DNA of 14,170 bases from Triparma columacea. Taxonomy: Eukaryota; Sar; Bolidophyceae; Parmales; Triparmaceae. Below the pieces are notes generated by a model. That model did not search any database, had not been told where the DNA came from, and was given only the letters and a program-made list of their open reading frames with translations. The translations under genes and the position numbers were made by a program. Numbering within the stretch: position 1 is the stretch's first letter; every line of letters starts with the position of its first letter. Positions 1 through 7,315 of the stretch are shown here, one piece after another. Where the stretch lies: the NCBI GenBank assembly GCA_030267965.1, contig BRYA01000458.1, positions 11,097 to 25,266 of the forward strand, written 5' to 3'.

Positions 1-98
1 GAAGAGGGCGGCCTAAGTCTCTGAGTCTGGCCCTGGAAGGGCTATCGGGCGCTTAAGCTTACTCCTCCCCTGCCCCCTCCCCCCCTCCCCCCCGAAAG
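1..98 (+). other. 3' part of an intron of the upstream GNAT gene
   Basis: This stretch has a C-rich tract (about 63-93) ending in AAAG at 95-98, directly before an acceptable coding exon. The downstream frame runs into TAA at 54-56 when extended upstream, so this part is not exon. No convincing GT donor lies in 1-98, so the donor is probably to the left of the window. Confidence 0.5.
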
Positions 99-263
99 TC
101 CAAACACTACGTGGAGATCAAGCTCGACAGCTTGGAGCGACTGAGAAGCGCCCTCTCGCTTTACGAGAAGAGCGGCTTCGTACGGTGTGAAAAGTACGTG
201 GAGTGCCCAGAGAAGGACCACGTTTGCTTGACATTGCAATTGGCTTCCGAGGCAACAGGATGA
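99..263 (+). CDS. GNAT-family N-acetyltransferase, last exon (partial)
   Basis: This is the final coding exon of a GNAT acetyltransferase, an enzyme class that moves an acetyl group from acetyl-CoA to an amine. The 54 readable residues end at TGA 261-263. They show the typical C-terminal half of the fold: a beta strand (YVEIKLDSL), a helix leading into LYEKSGF, then a strand ending HVCLTLQL. LYxxxGF followed by a Y and a final strand is the usual GNAT ending that closes over the pantetheine arm. The acetyl-CoA binding motif (Q/RxxGxG/A) must lie in exons left of the window. The exon appears to start in phase 0 after an AG at 97-98. Substrate cannot be told from this fragment. It is not closely similar to the second acetyltransferase in the window, so it is not a recent duplicate of it. 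Confidence 0.75.
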   Translation, partial: SKHYVEIKLDSLERLRSALSLYEKSGFVRCEKYVECPEKDHVCLTLQLASEATG

Positions 264-433
264 TAATACGTGGAGAGGAATATAGAAAGTATAGAAATGC
301 CATTCCGGATTGCGCACGTCGCGCTCCCTAAGCTTAAACGCGCGGCTGTCCCATATTAACCTCCACAAAATCCTCTTCTTTTTCAACCCAAATTCGACCA
401 GCACACCCCCAAGCCCATTGTCTATTTCGCAAG

Positions 434-2435
434 ATGCTTAGCAGACTCAGCAGTAGATGTGTATCGAACTCGTAAGTGCATTGTTGTGTTACGTTCCTAT
501 CTGGAGAGCTGTTTGTGTCGTTTTTTTGGTCGTATTGGCGTCCAGGGTGGAAAATAAATGTGTAAAATGGAAACCAAAGGACACCTCAGACACCGACACG
601 GAGGATTTTATCGCTCTTTGGCTAAACTCCGATTGTTTGTTGTCAATTTTTCGGTAAGACTTGCATTTCTAACCCTCTATCGCCCTTATTCCTCCAAAAC
701 GCAGCCTGAGGCGCACTTTCTCCTCAGCGCCAATCCCGACCGCTCTTGAGAGCTTCCACAAGTCTCTGGGAGGAAAGATGGTCGAGTTTGCCGGTTACAA
801 TCTCCCGGTTTTGTACGAGAAGGATAACGGCGGGGTGATGGCTGAACACCATCAGACTAGGGAAAGGGCTGGAATCTTTGACGTTTCTCACATGGGACAG
901 ATCAAGTGGCATGGGGATGACTGCGCTGACTTCATTGAGAAGTGCGTTGTCGGTGATGTCAAGGGATTGGAGGTACGTTGCTGGGCGGGGGATGGGAGGG
1001 TGACGGAGGGGCGTATTTAATTGCCCTTCAAGTCCATGTACTCTGTAACTTTTTGGCTTACGCCCTCCTCCCCCCACCCCCCCGTCCGCTCCCCCCCCCC
1101 AGCCCGGAACCGGCCTCCTCACGCTCATTACTACCCCCGAGGGAACCATCATTGACGACTGCATCGTGTCCAAGGCCAAGGAAGGTTACATCTACATGGT
1201 TGTCAATGGCGCCTGCAAGCACAAGGACATGGCCCACTTCAAGGAGCAGATGGAGATCTACGGTGGTAAAGACGTTTGCATGGATTACATGGAGGTGAGC
1301 TGGGTGGCGGTGAGCGGGGCCTCACAATGGGGGCCTCATAATAGCGCCCAAAGCCTCATCACACAAGAATGTTGCAGCCTCGTCGCTTCGCTCCTCCACA
1401 CACGCCTATTGCTGACCTAGTCTTCGCTTCGCCTATCGCAGGAGACTCTGAGTTTGATTGCCATCCAGGGGCCCTCTGCTGCCGCCGCCACCCAAACCAT
1501 CATGCCCTCTGGGGTCGACCTCACTGGGGTTGACTTCATGAACGGCTTCGACACCACCCTCGCTGGGGTCGATGGCTGCAGGCTGACCCGTTGCGGTTAC
1601 ACTGGGGAGGACGGGTTCGAGCTCTCTATCCCTTCCGACAAGGTTGAAACTGTTGTCGGAGCTCTCATGGAGGTGAGGGATGGGAGGGGAGTGGGAATGG
1701 GGTGGGGGAGCCTAGCGACGACTTCGTGCACATGACCCTACCAAAATGCGATCACCTCGCTCGTCTCTCGGTCTCATCGTGCGCACGGTCCTATCATTAA
1801 CCCCCATCTCCGCCCTCGCCCCTCACAGCACCAAGACGTTGACGTTTGCGGGCTCGGCGCGAGGGACAGTCTCAGACTCGAGGCCGGCCTCTGCCTCTAC
1901 GGCAACGACATCGACGACACCACGACCCCCATCGAGGGTGTCCTGGGTTGGACCCTCGGGGGGAAGGGAGCAAGGAGACGAACGGAGCAGGGCTTCCTCG
2001 GAGCCTCCAAGTTCCTCACTGAGGATGGAAAATTGAGAAAGGTCGAGCGCAAGCGCGTCGGGATCCTGGGCATGAAGGCCCCCGCCAGGGCACACACAGG
2101 TGAGACGATGGCGTGAAAAACGCACGACCGCAAGCCTCAGTCCATCACACCACCCATCACACCACAGACCAAAGATATGGCTAACCGCAACCACCTTGGT
2201 TCCTCCTCTCCACTCCGGCGCAGAGATCTTTGACGCCGATGGTACCACCAAGATTGGAGAGATTACGTCCGGTACCTTCTCGCCCTGCCTCAAGAGGCCC
2301 ATCGCTATGGGCTACGTCGCCACCCCCCACGCCAAGGCTGGGACCGAGATCAACGTCAGCATCAGGGGAAAGATGCAAAAGGCTGAGGTGACCAAGATGC
2401 CCTTCGTTGAGACTCACTACTACAGGGCCCCTTAG
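434..2435 (+). CDS. AMT: Aminomethyltransferase, T-protein of the glycine cleavage system (mitochondrial)
   Basis: The T-protein takes the aminomethyl group from lipoylated H-protein, transfers the one-carbon unit to tetrahydrofolate and releases ammonia, in the mitochondrial matrix. Six exons join in frame: 434-471, 705-972, 1103-1294, 1442-1672, 1829-2099 and 2224-2435. They give 403 residues, the usual length for the family. Residues 1-22 ([13 protein letters not shown], then LRRTFSSAP) are Arg/Ser-rich and acid-free, a clear mitochondrial presequence; its two halves are joined by the first splice. GCV_T hallmarks follow: [61 protein letters not shown] and [14 protein letters not shown]. 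Asp144 (in CKHKDMAHF) aligns with the catalytic Asp of this family. The C-terminal barrel domain ends [11 protein letters not shown]. Intron phases are 2, 0, 0, 0 and 1. The start is the first ATG and is required for the presequence. The gene converges with the NAA40 homologue, with 137 bp between stops. Confidence 0.96.
1295..1441 (+). mobile_element. Intron 3 of the T-protein gene, candidate introner-family member
   Basis: This 147-bp phase-0 intron (GTGAGC...CGCAG) ends with CGCTTCGCCTATCGCAG (1425-1441). That matches 15 of 17 positions at the 3' end of OSCA intron 4 (10324-10340), in an unrelated gene. It also contains GTCGCTTCGCTCCTCC (about 1382-1397), a module repeated in other introns here. 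Splicing is certain from the protein; mobile origin is inference. Confidence 0.4.
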
Positions 2436-2572
2436 AGGTTTAAGCGCGACTAGGGGTTACGATCATCTTAGGGTTAGGAACATTTTAAGAAATTGCAATT
2501 GATGTAAGAAGAACCAAAGGTTATTATTTTGGGGGGTTATCATCATCATTGTTCTTCATCATTCGCCAACAA

Positions 2573-3901
2573 TCACTGGACAAGTTTGTACTTGTCTAGG
2601 TACTGCAGGAGGATCGAGCTGTCGTACTTGGCGGCAGGGTGGGAGGTAGTGAGCGGTTTGGATAGGATGAAGTAGTCGGAGGCGTCTTCGAGGTCTGGGG
2701 TGATGGAGGGAGTGAGGCGGTAAGGGGAGGGGGTAAGTTGGTAAAGGGTAAATAGGTGGTCGCTCCAATCTCACCTTCCTCTTCTCCTTCTCCTGTATTC
2801 GGGTCTATGTCAGTATCCACTTTGTAGCCAAGCTTTACATAGAAGCGTACAGCATTTAGATTCGCCTTGAATACCGTCAGAGTAGCCTTGGGGAGCTGAT
2901 GGTGTGTTTGGGAAGGGAGTGGGAGTGGGTGGGGGGGGAGCTTTTTGGGGGGAGAGAGGGACGGAGGCAAAATATTTGACTCACCTTCTCCAATTCCCCA
3001 AGCTTTTCGACAATATCCATCATTCTGCGACCCAGACCACCCCCCTTGGCAACCTTGGAGACCTGAATTTCAAAGATGTAGACACAGGTTGAGGAGCCGT
3101 CGTCCCCCACCGACTGGCCCTCCTCCAAGTCCAAGTCCACAGTATACCGAAAATGCGTAAAGGCGACTACCTTGGAAGTCCCAGGGTCCCGCACCACGAG
3201 GTACCTGCTGTGACGAATGTCAAAGAGCTCCTCTACTTTCTGAAGATATAACAAAGCGACCACCAATCGAGTCAGGTTTTGTGAGGATTATGCGGATAAA
3301 GTTTTCGGTAGTGGTAGGAGCAGAGGGAGGGGGTGGGGGGAGGGTGGGGGGGTAGTAAGTTAGTAAGTTTTAAATAGTAGCTCCTCCTCACTAAACATAT
3401 ACTCCGCCTCGACTATCCAAAACACACCTCGTCCTCATTCAACCCCCCAGCACTCTTCTTGTACATATCGCCCATATTAACGAGAAACAAGTTGTAGATC
3501 GAAAGCCGGTCCGCGGAAGACAAGTCCAAGGGGGAAGCATGGTACTCTACGACGTATGGTTGGGAGGGGGGAAGTGGAGCAGAAATTGTGTCACTTGCTA
3601 CACAGGCTGAAGCATCAGCAGGGGAATCCATCCAGGAATCATCTGACGGCGAAGCAGATAATTTTGAACCAGAATCACGAAAAACGGGAGCAACGGTCGA
3701 CAGTGAAGCCCAACCACCCAGTCTCTCAGGGTAGGCGGGCTGGAGCGAGTTGCCATTAGCCTCAGCCAGCTCCATACACACCTCTTCGACGTGAGTTACG
3801 GGGTCTCTGGCTCTTTCACCGGCACAATTATTCTCCCACGCAACAAGGGCTTTCGGAATTGCAGTAGCTTTCTTTTTCTTCCCCCCTTTTTTCTTCGCCA
3901 T
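2573..3901 (-). CDS. NAA40: N-alpha-acetyltransferase 40 (NatD) homologue
   Basis: NatD acetylates the N-terminal serine of histones H4 and H2A in nucleus and cytosol. Four exons on the minus strand, 3901-3428, 3239-2985, 2895-2775 and 2694-2573, join in phases 0, 0 and 1 to give 323 residues. Read singly, exon 1 and the core look like two genes. Joined across GTGTGT...TTCAG, they restore the NatD run LFLVNMGDMYKKSAGG..EDE-KVEELFD..RYLVV. Other family marks are the Lys-rich start MAKKKGGKKKK, VVAFTHFRYTVD (about 182-193), YIFEIQVSKV with the conserved Glu216, the acetyl-CoA loop KGGGLGRR (about 223-230), ATLTVFKANLNAVRFYVKLGY, and the ending DYFILSKP. Human NAA40 has 237 residues. The extra length is mainly a Ser/Pro/Ala-rich insert between the basic tail and the core. 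The ATG at 3901 is the natural start. Introns are 188, 89 and 80 bp. Confidence 0.87.
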
Positions 3902-4019
3902 CGTAGTGGGGGGGTTGGGAAGAAGTGTATGAGTCGTAAATCGGAAGTTTCAAGTATATGAGGGAGGTCTTTAGTGTAATGGGGATGGCAATGTAGCGGT
4001 AAAATGCGACGTGATATGC

Positions 4020-4400
4020 GACTTTGTGACGATTTACGATTTGACAGCCAGATTAATTCTTGAGAGATATATTTTGACTTTTTTGATCATATCAAGAGTA
4101 CATTTGAACATGGTATTGAGCAAAGTATACAATTAAATCATAGAAAATATTTTTCAAGACCAAGTATTCATGTCGATTGGGTTAAGTATATAATATTGTT
4201 GTGATATATAATCATAAATAATAAACAAATAGACATAAAAATGGAATTATGAAATAAATTTGAAAAATATTTATTAGCAAAAGCTTTATAAATAATTTAG
4301 AAACGATTTAGAGATTTTAATTGTTCCATGCATATAATTTGAGCTCTAAAATATTTTTAAATGTATTTTAGTACATGGAAAAAATCGGTTTTTTTCGGGA
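4020..4400. other. AT-rich island with nested inverted repeats
   Basis: Counting 4081-4380 by hand gives roughly 21% G+C, against a GC-richer neighbourhood that is clearly above 50% in the coding exons. The lowest 60-bp block (4201-4260) has 9 G or C. No long reading frame crosses it. Near its right end TTCCATG (4324-4330) pairs with CATGGAA (4374-4380), and inside that CTAAAATA (4346-4353) pairs with TATTTTAG (4364-4371), a nested hairpin. It could be an old transposon, an organellar insertion, a matrix-attachment or origin-like element, or a nucleosome-free promoter. The sequence does not decide between these. Confidence 0.5.
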
Positions 4401-4456
4401 TCTTCCTCTGACAGTATATCCATTGACTCGTCAGTGACGTTAGAGCCTCGTGCATT

Positions 4457-4509
4457 CGACTCAATATTTAGGACGACAAACATCTTTGGCGTACCAACGA
4501 CTCAATATT
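4457..4509. repeat. 12-bp direct repeat CGACTCAATATT
   Basis: CGACTCAATATT occurs at 4457-4468 and again at 4498-4509, a 41-bp period. It lies between the AT-rich island and the MYB gene. It could be a paired transcription-factor site or chance; no similar copy was noticed elsewhere in the window. Confidence 0.5.
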
Positions 4510-5191
4510 ATCACTGATTTGTTGTTCTCAATGACTTTTAAAAGGGGTATTCACCTCTTTTTTTCTTCTCGGTAAATTACCGCCCCCCGAACAAGCCTGG
4601 ATTTCCATATAACTTCGGTGAAATAAGCCGTATCGGTAAATAAAAGGAGATCCAAAACAAAGAAAAGGTGGATACCCAAAGCCTTTATTACAAATTCACT
4701 CTCTAATTTGGCTTCTGATTATAGACGAACGCCAGTTAAAGCCAGCTTCAATACCACCCCTCTCTCCCCCACTGCCATTCCTCGCCCCTCCGTCTCCCCA
4801 CTCCCCTCCCCATACACCCAAGAAATCAACCACAACCAAACAAGACCGAGGCGTTGTGAGAATTCTCCCAGATTCTCCTCTCTATCCACCTCCTTCTGCC
4901 CCCTTTTCTCCCATCCCCCCCTATCCTGTCCTATTTCCTCCATTCACTACCCTCGACTAACTTGTAGACGCCCCCCAACCCAGTCAAGACTCCCCATCCC
5001 ACCCCACACCACAAAAAATTTCGACCAGGTTTTGAATTCCTTCCTTGCAGAACATCCAACTGAGATTGACCCTTTTCCATCGTATTTGTACACTACGAAC
5101 ACACAGTCACCCCACCTCCGTACTTTTCACCGCCCGTAACGAATAGATTGACCTTATTTCATCTCCCTGCATCCCTGCACCTTAAGCAACC

Positions 5192-6750
5192 ATGGAAGGA
5201 AGGGCGGGCTCGAGGAGTGGGAGATGGACTTTTGCTGAACAGGTGGTTTTCCTGCAGGGTCTTCGTACTTATGGGAAGGGAAACTGGAAGCAGATTGGCC
5301 GTGACATTCCGACAAGGTGAGTTGCGCCCCCCTTGTTAAAATTCTGCTCGAAATTCCCATTCCCGCTTCGGTTCTCTTTGGATTTTCTCCCTAGTCTGAC
5401 CCTAGTTCTCTCCTTCGTCGCACCAGGTCCCTTATTCAGATCAAGGTGAGCTCATTAATTCCACCTGTTTTCGCCCTGCCGATTCCTCCTTGGTGAAAAT
5501 CCCTCCCCACCTTCCTCTGCTTCCTTTTTCTTTGACACCTCAGCCTCACTTTCCCCCAACCCACGGCTTACACCCCCCCCCCGCGTCCCCGCAGTCTCAT
5601 GCTCAGAAGGTGTTGAAGAAAATTGACGCCGGAGAGGATCTCTACCGCATGCTCGACAATCTGGACCCTTCAGTTGACTACACAGAGGCGATTTTGAATG
5701 AGGAGGTGAGAATGGAATGGAGGACGAGACGTCTTGGGGCTTCACGTTGGCAACGAGTCACACACACACCATCGAGTGCACACTTACCAATACCCTTCGC
5801 TCCACGCTTTCCTTCTATCGCTTCTCTCCCTCTTCCCCGCCTGCCCAGTACGAGAACCAGACCACCCACAAGAAGAAGAAGACTTTCAAGGTGACGAGGA
5901 AGAAGGCCTCGTATTCCGCCCCGCCCGTCCTTCAGACGCATCCTCAGCACCACTTTCCCCCTCACTACCTTTCCTACCCTCTCGCCCCCCACGGTAACCT
6001 CTACGAGTCCACCAATTCCCATCATTCTGGCTCTGAAGACGAGGTGAGAATGGACGAGGAGGAGGAGCGTAGGGAGGAGGGGCACAGCGATGACTTAATG
6101 CATACTAAATCCTTCGCTACTCCGCTCCTCCGCTTCACCCTTTCTTGCAGGATGCCGCTCATGCTCTGTCTTACCTCCACCAGAGCCCTTGCGAGGGTCC
6201 GCAAGCTGCCACCACTGACCGGATTCCTCCCCTGGCCCTTGATGATCAGACCCACGGCGATAGCAGCTGTGGCAGTAGCGTCTCCTCACACGCTTCCAAC
6301 GCGATCCACCAGGCGGCTTCCAATCCACTCCTACCACCCCCTTATCCCTCCAACGCGCTGCACCAGCAACAGATACAAATGCAGCAACAAATACAATTGC
6401 AGCAGCGGCAGCAGCAAATACTAGTGCAGCAGCATCAGCAGATGCAAACGCTGCAGCAGCAGCAGCAGGTACAAGCAATGCAACAGCGATATCAACAACC
6501 TCAGTATAAATATCCCAATAACCCTGCGCAAGCGGCTCGACCGACTGCCAAGGTCTCGGAGGACTTCACTCCCCATATGGAACCCGATGCCTCGGGGGTC
6601 AAAGGGGCAGGGGGAGGGGCTGCGTCGGATAAGGAGAGGATGGGAGACGCAGAAATTCTGCTTTCCCTTTTCACCAGCAACGTGGGAGTCAAGAAGCTCG
6701 GGGAGACGGAGGATGTTACGAGGGGAGGGGTCAAGAGAATGAGGAGGTGA
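5192..6750 (+). CDS. MYB-like protein of the SHAQKYF class with a glutamine tract
   Basis: Probable DNA-binding transcription regulator. Exons 5192-5316, 5427-5445, 5595-5705, 5849-6043 and 6151-6750 join in phases 2, 0, 0 and 0 to give 349 residues. Residues 10-55 form one SANT/MYB repeat: GRWT (Trp12), FLQGLRTYGKGNWKQI (Trp32), then the recognition helix TRSLIQIKSHAQKVL. SHAQK is the signature of this class; here the usual YF after it is VL. The second exon is only 19 nt and encodes part of the recognition helix. A Lys-rich patch (KKKKTFKVTRKKA, about 92-104) could be a nuclear localisation signal. His/Pro-rich and Ser-rich low-complexity stretches follow, then a Gln tract (about 222-265) and a short helix-like DAEILLSLFTS. 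The ATG sits just before the domain and is the first usable one. A 31-nt intron near the stop could extend the protein to 6952 (see findings). Confidence 0.85.
5706..5848 (+). mobile_element. MYB intron 3, candidate introner-family member
   Basis: This 143-bp phase-0 intron begins GTGAGAATGG, followed by GGAGGACGAGACG. The layout matches the starts of MYB intron 4 and OSCA introns 1 and 2. Its 3' half contains CCTTCGCTCC and TATCGCTTC, variants of the shared 3' module. No perfect terminal inverted repeat was found, so it would be a diverged copy. Confidence 0.35.
6044..6150 (+). mobile_element. MYB intron 4, candidate introner-family member with inverted arms
   Basis: This 107-bp phase-0 intron begins GTGAGAATGGACGAGG. 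GGAGGAGCG at 6061-6069 is an exact reverse complement of CGCTCCTCC at 6123-6131, so the intron is flanked internally by 9-bp inverted arms. The module CCTTCGCTaCTCCGCTCC precedes the acceptor. Splicing is well supported by the joined frame; transposon ancestry is inference. Confidence 0.45.
6361..6500 (+). repeat. CAG/CAA codon repeat encoding a glutamine tract
   Basis: An imperfect run of CAG and CAA codons, interrupted by Ile, Met, Leu, Arg, Val and His codons, encodes residues of about 221-267 of the MYB protein. The mixture of CAG and CAA suggests an old, selected Gln-rich activation-type region and not a recent pure triplet expansion. Confidence 0.85.
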
Positions 6751-6952
6751 GTGACAGCACCTTGTTTTGAGCTACAGGCGAGAGGCCTTCGACACCAATC
6801 CCTCTCAACACAAAATCCACCACAATCTTATACGCACCCCACTTCCACGCAGCCCCCTTCTCGAGGAGAACGGACAGAATAGGAAGGCGAGCCCACCCGA
6901 GAGTCCAAGGGGCGGAATTGGAGAGGCGAGGAGCCCAATGATCAAGACGTAG

Positions 6953-7315
6953 CGAGAATGGTGGGAAGAGAGTTCAAAGGATGTTATTCTACTGGAAATA
7001 CATACACAATGTACACCAAGCTCGGGCGAACATCCATGTTGAAGTGCGTTGGATTGGGGGTGGAGGGAGAAGGGGGTTGACAGGAAAGGATGGATTCAAA
7101 TTGAATACATTTTCAATGGAAGAGGACGACAATAATAAACTCATTGTTCGAAAATTCCAGCTTTATTTCGCTGATCCCTCCCCGATCCCTCTCTCACGCC
7201 GTGCCATCCTCAAAAGCCCAAAATCGAAACGTGACCTTAAAAACCCCAAAAAATGTGTGAGATTTTCCCAGAATTTTGGAGCGGTCAAAAGGGGATTCAC
7301 CAATTTTTAAATCTC
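6953..7315. other. Intergenic region upstream of the OSCA/CSC1 gene
   Basis: This is A/T-richer than the neighbouring exons, with A-runs at 7236-7253. It should hold the MYB 3' end and the OSCA promoter. An ATG-started frame of 109 codons (6981-7310) lies here, but its translation shows no recognisable domain and its 3' part overlaps the possible upstream extension of the OSCA gene in another frame. I see no RNA gene or clear terminator. Confidence 0.4.

Larger units (their letters stand above)
3902..5191. other. Divergent intergenic region between the NAA40 and MYB genes
   Basis: These 1,290 bp hold no gene that I can support. They must contain the promoters of both flanking, divergently transcribed genes. 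From the left: a short G-rich leader (3905-3960), a sharply AT-rich island (about 4020-4400), a mixed stretch with a 12-bp direct repeat (4457-4509) and a CGGTAAATTACCG palindrome (4570-4582), then a strongly pyrimidine-rich block (about 4740-5110) that is probably the MYB promoter or 5' leader. An open frame at 4708-5139 begins with TTG and reads as Ser/Pro/Thr from C/T-rich DNA. Confidence 0.6.

Noticed and set aside
724..1179. 151-codon minus-strand frame over T-protein exons 2 and 3
   Set aside because: It is antisense to conserved exons and crosses a poly-C intron; a shadow.
1823..2302. 159-codon minus-strand frame antisense to T-protein exons 5 and 6
   Set aside because: It lies over exons fixed by strong family conservation on the other strand, and its translation has no family pattern.
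99..3901. The two acetyltransferases as a duplicated pair flanking the T-protein gene
   Set aside because: Their readable parts share only generic GNAT features (an LYxxxGF-like turn and final strands). One is NatD-like and the other is not, so tandem duplication is not supported.
4708..5139. 143-codon plus-strand frame upstream of the MYB gene
   Set aside because: It starts with TTG, and its Ser/Pro/Thr/His composition is what any frame gives in C/T-rich DNA. No domain is seen; more likely promoter or 5' leader.
5717..6424. 235-codon plus-strand frame across MYB introns 3 and 4
   Set aside because: It reads through two introns in a different frame from the exons; its second half is the Gln tract read out of frame.
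6981..7310. 109-codon ATG-started frame between the MYB and OSCA genes
   Set aside because: It is a real ATG frame, but with no recognisable domain, no splice context and a low-GC composition unlike the neighbouring exons. It also overlaps the possible OSCA 5' extension. Kept only as a mention in the intergenic entry.
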